Source: Planctomycetota bacterium
Lineage (GTDB): Bacteria; Planctomycetota; Planctomycetia; Gemmatales; Gemmataceae
Assembly: GCA_016177925.1 (NCBI GenBank)
Contig: JACOUH010000174.1
Span: 1-46,705 of the forward strand
Direction of reading: 5' to 3'
DNA: 46,705 nt
Position numbers and translations under genes: made by a program. Position 1 is the first letter of the stretch, and every line of letters starts with the position of its first letter. Below the pieces are notes generated by a model. That model saw nothing but the letters and a program-made list of their open reading frames with translations, did no database searches and was not told where the DNA came from. Shown one piece after another: positions 33,613 through 41,855 of the stretch.

Positions 33613-34671
33613 TCAGCGGCGGGCCTGGGCGGCGCCGTAGTTGTAGTTCACCAGCGCCCGGTGCAGCGCCCGGTAGGCAGCCTCGTCGCCGCGGCCGGAT
33701 GCAGCGAACTGCAACCCTTCCTTGGTCATGTACTGCACCAGCTCGCGCACGTCACGGCCCTGCGCCGACCACTTCTTGCTGGCGTAGTTGCTAACATTGG
33801 GATCTTGCAGTGCTCGCATGCCGTCGCGCAACTCCGAGAGGTAGCGGCGCGCCTCGACGATGTGGCTGATCTCCATGTCCGGCGCATTCTTCTCCAGCAC
33901 CTGCTCCAGACTGGCGAGCGCCGCCTTCATGCCGTTCACGGTCGCTGGCTGCAGGTCGTCGGTGGCCACCTGCTTCAGCGCTTCCGCGGTCAGCTCCTGG
34001 AATTTCTTGCGCGGCTCCTCGAACGGCGTGTCACGCAGAGCCAACGGCCATTTCAGCTTGCCGTCGTCCTTGAACACGGCGATGTTGCCGCCGTGCGGGC
34101 TCACAACCTGGACATGCTTGAGCAGGTCGTCTTCCAGCGGCACGGTCGGGCCATACGACCCCTGTCCCTGGATCGACTGAAGGTTCTTCAGCAGCACATT
34201 CAGAGCGTCGCCCGAGATGATCTCTGGCAGTGGCGGGTCGTTGAGGGCCCGCCGCAACGCGATCTCACGCTGCTTGGCGCGCACCTCCTCCACGGTCGGC
34301 AGCAGCGACTGCTCGTAGCGGTGCTGCTCGAGAATCATCCGCCGGGTCCGGATCTTCTCCTGCTCGACCTGCTGGTTGACCAGCCGCGCCTGGTTGACGT
34401 TAATGCTGTACTGGCCGTAGGAACTGATCAGGTCGCCAACACCGCGGAAATAACCTCCGAAGGGGTCGTAATAGGAGGAATAACCGGGATACAGGCCAGG
34501 GTAGACGCCGGAGGCGGGCGGGACGAAGCCGGCGGCGGGGATGCTGGTGACGGTCGGCCGCACCGGCGCCGTGGGGGTGGCATTCGGGACGAACTGTGCC
34601 GCCGCCGGCGTCGCGGACAGGGCCAGCGCCAGCGCCGCCGACAGGGCCCCTCGCTTGCAGAACGTGTGCAT
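33613..34671 (-). CDS. Secreted hypothetical protein
   Basis: ATG 34671 is preferred over 34683 because GAGG precedes it. The 352-residue product has a clear signal peptide ('MHTFCKRGALSAALALALSA' ending in 'TPAAAQF'), a Pro/Tyr/Gly stretch ('GVYPGLYPGYSSYYDPFGGY'), a helical Arg/Glu-rich part and a mostly helical C-terminus. I recognise a planctomycete-type secreted protein without a named domain. It lies 56 bp after the FecR-like gene on the same strand. Confidence 0.7.
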   Translation of the reverse strand: MHTFCKRGALSAALALALSATPAAAQFVPNATPTAPVRPTVTSIPAAGFVPPASGVYPGLYPGYSSYYDPFGGYFRGVGDLISSYGQYSINVNQARLVNQQVEQEKIRTRRMILEQHRYEQSLLPTVEEVRAKQREIALRRALNDPPLPEIISGDALNVLLKNLQSIQGQGSYGPTVPLEDDLLKHVQVVSPHGGNIAVFKDDGKLKWPLALRDTPFEEPRKKFQELTAEALKQVATDDLQPATVNGMKAALASLEQVLEKNAPDMEISHIVEARRYLSELRDGMRALQDPNVSNYASKKWSAQGRDVRELVQYMTKEGLQFAASGRGDEAAYRALHRALVNYNYGAAQARR

Positions 34672-34727
34672 GTCAGGCCTCATAGAGTCGGGAATGATTG
34701 TTCGCCTTGTCGGGAGGGCGAGGGCCC

Positions 34728-36080
34728 TCATCGCTCGCGGATGTCGCTCTCTTTCAAGGTCGGCGGCAGTTTCCCCTTCGGGATCGCCTCCTTCCACGCC
34801 AGGTACGCCTTCTTCCACTCCTCCTTGTCACCGGCCGGGCTGAACTCGACCTTGACCGCCGGCGCCAGCCGCTGCAGGTGCCAGTGGGCCAGGCCGCGGA
34901 TGGCCAGTCGCTGATGCTTCACCAGGTCGATCAGCACCTCATACAGTTCCGGCTGGGCCGTCTGTAGCTCGGTGAAGCCGTGCAGCAGCTGGAGGGTCGT
35001 CTTGGCCTCCGCCGGCGAGTAGTGGCGCAGCTTGATCAGCCGGCCGTAAAGGATCGCGTCCTGGCCGGGCCCGCGCCCCAGCCAGTGCCGCAGCGCCACC
35101 ACCGAGTTGTGCCAGGCGTCGGGGTGCTTCGAGTGATTCAGCAGGTCGGCAACGTGGCTGAGCTGGTCGAACGCTGCCGCGGCGTAAACGCCCAGCCGCC
35201 GCTCATACGGGTCGTCCGCATAAAGGAACTGCTTGATTGCCGCGTCGAGCGAATCGTTGACCACGACCTTGCGGAACTTCTCGAGCTTTTCCTTCTTCAT
35301 CTTCGCCCGCGGCGACGCCTTGTCCGGCGCCGTCGCCCAGGCGGGCAGTTTGTCGAGCTTGCGGGCGGAGGAGTCCTGGCCGTTGACGCTGTCCCACTCG
35401 AACAGGGCCGGGCCCGGCGGTGCCTCGAGGGCGAGCTGACAGGTCGGGCACTTGCGATCGACCTTTCCCTTCAGCACCAGCAGGACGAAATTGATCACCG
35501 GGCCGCGCTCCTCCTTGGCGTCCGGGTTGTAGCGCGAGCCGGGAGACCAGCGACCGTAAATCTCCAGGGCGACGCGCGTGCCCGGCTGCTCCAGCGTCAG
35601 GTCCCAGTATCGCTTCTCGAAGCGGACACGCACCTTCGCCGCGCCTTTCTCCTTCTGGTTGGTCACGTCGACGCGGCCACGGTCGAGGGTGAAGTCGAGG
35701 TCGAAGTCGTTTGATGGGTGCAGCACTGCCGCCGTCTCGATCACCGGGAAGGGCGACACCTCATCCAGGTCGGACAGGAACGACAGCCGCACCGCCCCAT
35801 TCTTGCTCTCCAGCGCCGAGCCGGGCATCCCCAGCAGCATGTCGCTGGCGGGTGCCGACTGTCCTTTGTCGAGGACACGCCACGGCTTCTCGACCTGCTC
35901 GCGGGCCATGAGGGTGCCGGTGTCGGTCAGCACCTTGCCGGCCGGCCCGCGCTCTTTCGAGTCGGCCGCTGATGCCGCAGCGGGCAGGAAAGCGACGAGC
36001 CCGAGCGCCGCCCAGGCACCGACGCCGAATACCCTTCGCGCCCGCGGCAGGGCGGGTGCAAAGACGGGGTGCGTTCTCAT
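34728..36080 (-). CDS. Exported protein with FecR-like beta region and helical repeat C-terminus
   Basis: ATG 36080 follows GAGGG. The 450-residue product has a signal peptide ('VGAWAALGLVAFLPAAASAA'), then a beta-rich stretch 'FTLDRGRVDVTNQKEKGAAK', 'VRVRFEKRYWDLTLEQPGTR', like the FecR domain of exported sensor or scaffold proteins. The C-terminal part is helical and HEAT-like ('KQFLYADDPYERRLGVYAAA'). FecR-type domains in planctomycetes often stand alone without a sigma factor, as here. Function inferred only at the domain level. Confidence 0.7.
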   Translation of the reverse strand: MRTHPVFAPALPRARRVFGVGAWAALGLVAFLPAAASAADSKERGPAGKVLTDTGTLMAREQVEKPWRVLDKGQSAPASDMLLGMPGSALESKNGAVRLSFLSDLDEVSPFPVIETAAVLHPSNDFDLDFTLDRGRVDVTNQKEKGAAKVRVRFEKRYWDLTLEQPGTRVALEIYGRWSPGSRYNPDAKEERGPVINFVLLVLKGKVDRKCPTCQLALEAPPGPALFEWDSVNGQDSSARKLDKLPAWATAPDKASPRAKMKKEKLEKFRKVVVNDSLDAAIKQFLYADDPYERRLGVYAAAAFDQLSHVADLLNHSKHPDAWHNSVVALRHWLGRGPGQDAILYGRLIKLRHYSPAEAKTTLQLLHGFTELQTAQPELYEVLIDLVKHQRLAIRGLAHWHLQRLAPAVKVEFSPAGDKEEWKKAYLAWKEAIPKGKLPPTLKESDIRER

Positions 36081-36298
36081 GAAACCCTCACGGATGCAGA
36101 CTGGAGAGGGGAGGACATCCCCTCTGCGGTTGAGAAGCGTTCGTTCCGGTTGTTTTCGCCGCTGGGGCTCATCATACCATCCGACCAACCAACAGGCCAC
36201 CACCAACCGGAACGGCGAGAGTGGACGGGAGTACGCGCGACTTCCCCCCCCGGCTCGCCGTGAACAGTTCTCTCGTCCTCTCCAGGTTCCGCACTCAA

Positions 36299-36351
36299 AA
36301 CCCCTCCCCCAGCCCCCTCCCCTGAAGCGGAGAGGGGGCGGGGGGAGGGGT
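36299..36351. repeat. AACCCCTCCCC-type palindromic repeat, inverted copy
   Basis: The ends AACCCCTCCCC and GGGGAGGGG pair, and the core CTGAAGCGGAGAGGGGG is the reverse complement of the core at 22457-22537 with few changes. It lies just 3' of the ABC-2 permease gene. Confidence 0.75.
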
Positions 36352-36365
36352 GTTGAAACCGCTTC

Positions 36366-37724
36366 TCAGCCGCGGACGACCCAGCGAACGAGTTGGCCGA
36401 GGTTGGCGCCCTTGCCCTGCATCAGGATGCCGACGCGGAAGATGCGGCCCGCGACCCAGACGCACAGGGTCGTCGTCGCCAGCACGACCAGGATGCCCAC
36501 GATCGGCTGCCACAGGGGGATGCCCGGCGGAATCCCCTGCCGCGCGATCATCAGCATCGGCGTCGCAAACGGGAAGAACGACATCCACGTCGACACGGAT
36601 CCGTTCGGCTCTGTCAGCACCTTGCTGAGCACGAACATGGGCGCCATGGCCAGCAGCATCACCGGCAGTAGCAGATTTTGCGTCTCTCGGAAGTCGGAAC
36701 AGGCGGCCCCAACGGCGACGAACAGCGACCCGTACATCAGCGCCGCCAGCGCCTGGAAGAGCAGGAACCACAGGAGCAGGTCGACGGGGAAGAACCGGGT
36801 GAAGCCGTAGTGGTGGGCCAGCCAGAATCCGCCAACGAGGTATACCCCCGACATGGTCAGCGACACGGCTACCAAGCCGAGCAGCTTGCCCATCATCAAC
36901 TCGAACGGGCGGACCGAGCCGAGTAGCACCTCGGCGATGCGCTGGATCTTCTCCTCGACGACGCCCTGCATGAGCGGAGTCGCCCCCATGAAGATGACCA
37001 TGAACATCAGCATGAGCAGAGCGAACGGCACGATGAATGGAGCGGCCTTGTCCTTGCCCGAGTACTCCTCGATCTTGCCCGTGGTCGGGTCGCGCTGTGA
37101 TAGCCCTTTCGGCGTAACCTGCACCGGGGCCACGATCTTCTTAACCTCGTCCTCCGTGATCTTCTCGCGGTCCTTCTGTGACTCCATCTGCCGTTTGAGC
37201 TTCTCCAGCCGGTCCGCCTGAACCTTGCGTGAGATGGCGCGCGAGGCCACGTCGGCAAAGTCATCGAAGCTGCCGCGGTTCGATTGGAGGCGGATCGTTA
37301 GTTCATCGGGTTGCTCGGGTGCCTTGTCGCCTTTCTCCTGAGTCTTGGTCCGTGCTGGCGCACTGATCTCCAAGAACCCGGTCAGTTCGCCGCGGCGGAC
37401 CCGGTCGGATAGGGCCAGGCGCTGCTCGTCGGGGTCGGCCTCCGCCTCCACCTCTTCAACGAGGATCTTCGCCCGGGTTTCCTCCCGCGTCACGCTGTCG
37501 GGCGGTTTGGTTGTGTTATGCTTGTCGACCTCCTTAGCAATGATCGTGAAGAACTGGCCGGTGCGGTCGACGATGGCGTAGCGGCGATCCTTGTCCTGGA
37601 TGAGGAGTTGGATCGCGATGCTGCCGCCCATCAAGATCGGCATCAGCAGCAGACCGATCAGGAACGTCTTGGTGCGGACCGCGGCGTTGTACTCGCGGAC
37701 CGCGACGATGACAATCTTACGCAT
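36366..37724 (-). CDS. ABC-2 type exporter permease (NatB-like)
   Basis: The 452-residue product has an N-terminal helix after 'VREYNAAVRTKTFLIGLLLM', a long exported loop, then a five- to six-helix bundle: 'FIVPFALLMLMFMVIFMGAT', 'EEKIQRIAEVLLGSVRPFEL', 'LLGLVAVSLTMSGVYLVGGF', 'LLLPVMLLAMAPMFVLSKVL' and 'PIVGILVVLATTTLCVWVAG'. This is the ABC2_membrane_3 style seen in NatB, a Na+ exporter; the true substrate is unknown. Its start overlaps the ATPase gene by 8 bp, so the pair is coupled. Confidence 0.88.
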   Translation of the reverse strand: MRKIVIVAVREYNAAVRTKTFLIGLLLMPILMGGSIAIQLLIQDKDRRYAIVDRTGQFFTIIAKEVDKHNTTKPPDSVTREETRAKILVEEVEAEADPDEQRLALSDRVRRGELTGFLEISAPARTKTQEKGDKAPEQPDELTIRLQSNRGSFDDFADVASRAISRKVQADRLEKLKRQMESQKDREKITEDEVKKIVAPVQVTPKGLSQRDPTTGKIEEYSGKDKAAPFIVPFALLMLMFMVIFMGATPLMQGVVEEKIQRIAEVLLGSVRPFELMMGKLLGLVAVSLTMSGVYLVGGFWLAHHYGFTRFFPVDLLLWFLLFQALAALMYGSLFVAVGAACSDFRETQNLLLPVMLLAMAPMFVLSKVLTEPNGSVSTWMSFFPFATPMLMIARQGIPPGIPLWQPIVGILVVLATTTLCVWVAGRIFRVGILMQGKGANLGQLVRWVVRG

Positions 37725-38658
37725 GAGGTCTGCCCTCGCTGGCGGGGGTCGGGGCGCCGTTACCGAGCGTCTCGGTCGGGCCGGCGATGCGCACGAAGAT
37801 GTCGTGCAGCGTGGGACGCGTCAGCTCGAAGTGGCGCACGACGCCGCGCTGCACCAGCGCCGCCAGGATGCGCTGCGGGTCGGCGCCCGCCTCCAGACGC
37901 AGCTCCTGGAACTTGCCGAAGTCCGTCACCTTGGCCACGCCCGGCAGGCCGTCGAGGTTCGGGCGTCCCTCGAGGCGGACATGCACCGTGTCGCTGCCGT
38001 AGGCGTCCTGGATCGAATCCAGGGTGCCGTCGAGGACTTTCTGCCCCTTGTAAATCATGAAAATGAAGTCGCACATCTTCTCGGCGACCGCCATGTCGTG
38101 CGTCGAGAAGATGACGGTGGTACCGTCGCGGCGGAGATTGAGGACCTCCTCGCGGAGCACCTCAGTGTTGACGGGGTCAAGCCCGGTGAACGGCTCGTCA
38201 AGCAGCACCAACTCGGGCCGGGCGATGACGGCGGCGATGAACTGCACCTTCTGCGACATGCCCTTGGATAGGGCCTCGACCCTCTTGTTCGCCCAATCGG
38301 CCAGGCCAAGGCGCTCCAGCCAGGAGGTGACGGCGGCGCGGTTGTCGCGATAGCCCTTCAACTCGGCGTAGAAACGGAGGATGTCGCGGACTTTCATCTG
38401 CTTGTACAGGCCGCGCTCCTCGGGCAGGTAGCCGACGCGGTCGTTGGCCGCTCCAAGCTGCTCCTCGCCGAGCACACGGATGGAGCCGCTGTTGGGATGG
38501 AGAATGCGCATGATCATCCGCAACGTCGTCGTCTTGCCCGAGCCGTTGGGCCCGATGAAGCCGTAGACGGTGCCCGCCGGCACGACCAGGCTCAGGGCGT
38601 CGACGGCTGCAAAGTTGCCGAAGGTCTTGGTGACGTGCTCGATCTCGACGGCATTCAT
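37717..38658 (-). CDS. ABC-2 type exporter ATPase (NatA-like)
   Basis: The 313-residue product is complete: 'GFIGPNGSGKTTTLRMI' (Walker A), 'VGYLPEERGLYKQMKV' (Q-loop region), 'EALSKGMSQKVQFIAAVIAR' (signature LSKGMSQK), 'LVLLDEPFTGLDPVNTE' (Walker B) and 'TTVIFSTHDMAVAEKM' (H-loop). A C-terminal beta domain (DUF4162-like) follows from about residue 215. The signature LSKGM...Q and the fold match NatA-type ATPases. It forms an exporter with the permease encoded directly downstream. Confidence 0.92.
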   Translation of the reverse strand: MNAVEIEHVTKTFGNFAAVDALSLVVPAGTVYGFIGPNGSGKTTTLRMIMRILHPNSGSIRVLGEEQLGAANDRVGYLPEERGLYKQMKVRDILRFYAELKGYRDNRAAVTSWLERLGLADWANKRVEALSKGMSQKVQFIAAVIARPELVLLDEPFTGLDPVNTEVLREEVLNLRRDGTTVIFSTHDMAVAEKMCDFIFMIYKGQKVLDGTLDSIQDAYGSDTVHVRLEGRPNLDGLPGVAKVTDFGKFQELRLEAGADPQRILAALVQRGVVRHFELTRPTLHDIFVRIAGPTETLGNGAPTPASEGRPHA

Positions 38659-38717
38659 GACGTCTCCCAGGCGCCGGGATAACTCTCTGAGACGATTCGC
38701 TCCGCGTACGCTTTTCT

Positions 38718-39425
38718 TTACGGCGCGGGCGAAGAAGTGTCTCGCGCGTCGATCAGCACGACGTGGACCTCGCCCGGTCCGTGGACGCCGGTGACCAGAC
38801 GCAGCTCGATGTCGCCCGTCTTGCTCGGCCCGGTGATCAGCGATAAACAGGAGGGCAAGCTACGCTCATCGGGCCGGCGTCCCGGCGCGAACAGGTCGAA
38901 GAGATCGGGCAGGATTTGGTCGCGGCCGGCGACGACGATGTGCAGCGGCGGCAGCAGACTCAGCGAGCGCGGCTCGGCCGGGCTGGACTCCACAACGAGG
39001 GTGCCCGTTTCCGCGATCAGATACGCCACTCCCGAGATCCCGGCATCAGCGGCGAAGAGGGGATGGCGAGCACTTTCCGCGGTCAGTCCCTCAAAGCCAT
39101 ACACGGCGCAGCCGGCTTGCGACAGGGCCAGGCGTATCTCCAGGCGGTCGAGGACGGGGCCTGTCCCGAGCAGGACGCGGCGAGCCGAGGCAGCAAGAAC
39201 GAGGTCGAGCACGACCCCGACCGAGTCCCTGTCAGTGGGGACGACATGGGCGTGCCCGCCAGCGGCCTCGAACTCGCGGCAGAAGGTCGCCACCAGGTCT
39301 TCCCCACCGCCCTGGTAGCCAAGGGTGCCGCGCTCGCGCAGCGGGGCGGCGCTGCCGGGACGGTTGCCAGCCTGAACGGCCTGGCGGACGCGGGCGAGGA
39401 AGGCGTCGCGTTCGGAGTCGCTCAT
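38718..39425 (-). CDS. LUD-domain protein (LutC-like)
   Basis: ATG 39425 starts 'MSDSERDAFLARVRQAV'; AGGGA lies upstream. The 235-residue product has 'GVAYLIAETGTLVVESSPAE', 'SLLPPLHIVVAGRDQILPDL' and 'SLITGPSKTGDIELRLVTGV' with 'HGPGEVHVVLIDA', the LUD domain hallmarks. LutC is part of the LutABC lactate oxidation system; LutA and LutB are not adjacent here, so the role in lactate use is only a family-level hint. Confidence 0.88.
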   Translation of the reverse strand: MSDSERDAFLARVRQAVQAGNRPGSAAPLRERGTLGYQGGGEDLVATFCREFEAAGGHAHVVPTDRDSVGVVLDLVLAASARRVLLGTGPVLDRLEIRLALSQAGCAVYGFEGLTAESARHPLFAADAGISGVAYLIAETGTLVVESSPAEPRSLSLLPPLHIVVAGRDQILPDLFDLFAPGRRPDERSLPSCLSLITGPSKTGDIELRLVTGVHGPGEVHVVLIDARDTSSPAP

Positions 39426-39526
39426 TGTCCCTGCCCTTGGCAGCGCCACACGGCGCGGACGCTCCTCATGAGGCGGCCGAGAACGTCTTGCAACGTTCTA
39501 CTCAGCGTGGGGAAATCTGCAACAAA

Positions 39527-39588
39527 GACAAGCGGGAGACGTGAGACGCCTGAGCAGATGCTCAGGCGTCTCACGTCCCCCGCTTGTC
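39527..39588. terminator. 30-bp near-perfect inverted repeat with 2-nt loop
   Basis: Arms 39527-39556 and 39559-39588 match at 29 of 30 positions. It lies 15 bp past the stop of the coiled-coil gene (39603-39932) and about 100 bp upstream of the LUD gene. On the minus strand TCTTTGTTG follows, so it can act as terminator for the coiled-coil gene. The arm length is far more than a terminator needs. Confidence 0.6.
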
Positions 39589-39602
39589 ACGCTGCACTGG
39601 GC

Positions 39603-39932
39603 TCAATTGTTCAGGAGCACCTGCTGGCTGGGGCGCAGCGCATCGTCCTCCGCCGCGATTGGGATCGAGGCAGACGGCGTGACCGCGTGCTCGGGGACCT
39701 CGATACCGCTGTCGTGGACCTTCCGCCGGAGGTCTTCCAGGGCCTCCTGCTGATCGCGGAGGCGGGCCCGGGTGGCGGCAATGATCTCTTTCTCCTCCTG
39801 GTCCAGTTGGGCCTTCCTGGTCCGGATCTCTGTGAGCGCGGCCAGCAACTCGGGCACGCCCTTTTCCGGGGTCAATGGGCGGCGCCGTTTCTTCACGAAG
39901 TTGGTCACTGGCGCAAGCAGGCGAAACAGCAT
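39603..39932 (-). CDS. Small coiled-coil protein
   Basis: ATG 39932 follows GGAGGAGG. The 109-residue product starts with a helix ('MLFRLLAPVTNFVKKRRRPL') and a coiled coil ('RKAQLDQEEKEIIAATRARL'), then an unstructured end. It resembles small proteins of unknown role. The N-terminal amphipathic helix could bind membrane. Confidence 0.65.
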   Translation of the reverse strand: MLFRLLAPVTNFVKKRRRPLTPEKGVPELLAALTEIRTRKAQLDQEEKEIIAATRARLRDQQEALEDLRRKVHDSGIEVPEHAVTPSASIPIAAEDDALRPSQQVLLNN

Positions 39933-40050
39933 GAGCTACCTCCTCCATCTCCGAAAACGTATGACACGCGGGAGTTGCCCGCACGCTCCTGGCAAACCAT
40001 AGGTCACCGGGCGGGGTGCGTCAAATGTTATACTGGACGCGGGGCAGTCT

Positions 40051-40145
40051 GCCACAAGCCCGGAGCGCAAGCGACGGGGCGTCCCCGCGCTGGCGCTTGG
40101 GGCTTGTGTTAGCGCTGCCACAAGCCCGGAGCGCAAGCGACGGGG
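40051..40145. repeat. CACAAGCCCGGAGCG repeats, hairpin plus second direct copy
   Basis: GCCACAAGCCCGGAGCGC... occurs at 40051-40079 and identically at 40117-40145. Between them, 40088-40108 is an inverted partner (18 of 21 positions) of the first copy. The layout is the same as the TTAGCCCGA-type hairpins (GCGCAAGCGA core), so it is probably a relative carrying an extra half-unit. It fills part of the gene-free gap 39933-40306. Confidence 0.75.
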
Positions 40146-40306
40146 GCTGAGAAGAGAGGTTCTTGAGACAGAAGTCGGTACATCCTTCCCCCTCTGCCCC
40201 GTCTGGGCGGGAAAGACTTCGCTTGATCCAAATGCACCCTTTTGTTACTCCCCCCACCCTGCCGATAGGTTGGAGGTGCGATGAGGTAAATCGAAGGGAA
40301 TCGACC

Positions 40307-41182
40307 ATGACAACAGCCGTACGCCTGCTCCCGTACGCTCCTGCTGTTCTGGCCCTCTGGTGGATGGCGGTTGATCTGTCCCACGTTGCCGGCGCCGAGC
40401 CATCCGCGCCGCGCCGCGGGGGAGGGACGATCGCGCCGTACGACCCGCCGCAGCCGCCGTACCCTCCGCCCCTGGAGCCGGAGGTCCCTGGCCTGCCGTC
40501 ACTGACCACGCCCGTACCTGCGCCCGACGCCGGCCGGGGCGAGGAGGGAGCCCCCGGGTTTACCCTCTGGGACGCTCTCCATCCCGGTGATCGGGAGCGG
40601 CGCAAACTGCTCAGCAAGACCGAGGGGGAATGGGGGGCGCTCACCTCGGAGGTCGTCCTTCGCGCCCCCGAGCCTGCCAAAGACACCCCCTTCGAGCGCG
40701 GCGAATGGAGCAGCGAGGACACGGTACGGATTCCGGTCACTGGCCCGCTGTCGCTGTTCGGGCAGGCCGTGCTAACCGGCGAGTACGCGGCAAACCAGGA
40801 GATGAATGTCGTCGGCAGAACGGGCGTAATCTGCAAACTGCCCGTCTGGCCGGGGACGGCGCTGGAGGTGCGCGGCGGGCCGGCGCTGAAATATAGCGAC
40901 GCGCTCCGCCCGGGCCCCCGCGATCAGGCCTCGGTCCTGCTCGAGGTCAAGGCGACCATGCCGCTGACGTCCAGCCTCGGCCTGGAGTACCTCGGCGAGG
41001 CGCTGCCGGCCCTGACGCCGGTCGACCGACCCCGCCTCAACCACGATCTCGGCTTCGCCATCCCTGTCTCGGGCGGCAAGCTCAAGCTGGGCGCCAAGCA
41101 CCGCTGGGACTATCTTCAGACGGAGACGCATCCCTGGATGAGTAACATGCAGCTTTACGTCGGCATCGAGATCGGCCGCTGA
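40307..41182 (+). CDS. Secreted Pro-rich protein, possible outer-membrane or surface protein
   Basis: ATG 40307 has AAGGGA upstream. The 291-residue product has a signal-like leader ('LLPYAPAVLALWWMAVDLSH'), a Pro-rich linker ('YDPPQPPYPPPLEPEVPGLP') and a C-terminal half of alternating hydrophobic strands ('PLSLFGQAVLTGEYAANQEM', 'PLTSSLGLEYLGEALPAL', 'MSNMQLYVGIEIGR') ending in an aromatic/charged strand. It may form a small beta-barrel. No family recognised. Confidence 0.7.
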   Translation: MTTAVRLLPYAPAVLALWWMAVDLSHVAGAEPSAPRRGGGTIAPYDPPQPPYPPPLEPEVPGLPSLTTPVPAPDAGRGEEGAPGFTLWDALHPGDRERRKLLSKTEGEWGALTSEVVLRAPEPAKDTPFERGEWSSEDTVRIPVTGPLSLFGQAVLTGEYAANQEMNVVGRTGVICKLPVWPGTALEVRGGPALKYSDALRPGPRDQASVLLEVKATMPLTSSLGLEYLGEALPALTPVDRPRLNHDLGFAIPVSGGKLKLGAKHRWDYLQTETHPWMSNMQLYVGIEIGR

Positions 41183-41353
41183 GGCCGCACAAGACCGCAG
41201 GACTCGTGCTCTGGCCCCAATTGAACCGCTCGATCCTGCGGAGCAGGGCCACAACCAACTCTGAACGGTGACTGAGGGCGGGCATTCGGCATGGCTTCGG
41301 CACCGGCTGAGGCGGTCAGCCTGCCAGCCAGCCAGCCAAGTTGGAGGACCAGT

Positions 41354-41427
41354 TGGCAGGCTGCCCCAGACGCCACAAGTCGTTGATTTACAAGCAACTT
41401 GCGACGTCTCCCTGGGGCAGCCTGCCA
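41354..41427. repeat. 16-bp perfect inverted repeat around a 42-bp centre
   Basis: TGGCAGGCTGCCCCAG (41354-41369) and CTGGGGCAGCCTGCCA (41412-41427) are exact reverse complements. Inside, ACTTGTGGCGTC-type and ACTTGCGACGTC-type stretches also pair, around AAGTCGTTGATTTACAAGC. The DNA between 41183 and 41533 holds no gene. Confidence 0.7.
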
Positions 41428-41533
41428 GCCTGCCAGGGGGTCTCAGGTGCTCCCTCCCTGACTGCACAGCGCGCACCGGCGCGCAGCAAACTGCCCCTTT
41501 TGGCAACCGCGTTCCTTGTTCCTGCACCAGCGG

Positions 41534-41705
41534 GTCGCAGGCCGAAGAGGAAGGCCTGGTCGAGGGCGCTGAGGTCGGTCCCCTTGTCGGCGGTGCCGGT
41601 GAAGAACCAATCCGAGCCGGCCGAGCCAGTCTCCGTGTCGCAGGAGACGTCGTTGCACACCGTCTGACTGCTGCCGCTGTCCAGTAGGAAGTAATCGCCC
41701 TTCAT
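41534..41705 (-). pseudogene. 3' remnant of a beta-helix surface protein paralogue
   Basis: The minus strand reads 'FLLDSGSSQTVCNDV', 'TETGSAGSDWFFTGTADKGT' and 'DLSALDQAFLFGL', which matches the end of the intact surface protein at 43051-44955 ('FLLDQGSGQTVFNDA', 'LTGSAGSDWFFAGTADKITD', 'LGALDLAFLFGL'). DNA similarity is also high over about 165 bp. The stop after FLFGL is lost and nothing upstream continues the protein. It is a decayed partial copy. Confidence 0.75.
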
Positions 41706-41855
41706 TCCCTCGACAGGGTTCGCGTGAGTTGTCGAGGATCATTGCCAAGGGGGCTCGACGGATGGTGAGGACCACGGCACCCTGGTTGGGCAGAAAGGTG
41801 GCATCGGCTAGAATGAGAGGCAGTCAGGCCGGCATGAAGCGCTCGGGGATGGGGG

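Noticed and set aside
38916-40112. A long plus-strand open frame opposite the LUD and coiled-coil genes
   Set aside because: It is antisense to a recognisable LUD domain, crosses a long inverted repeat, and shows no family features.
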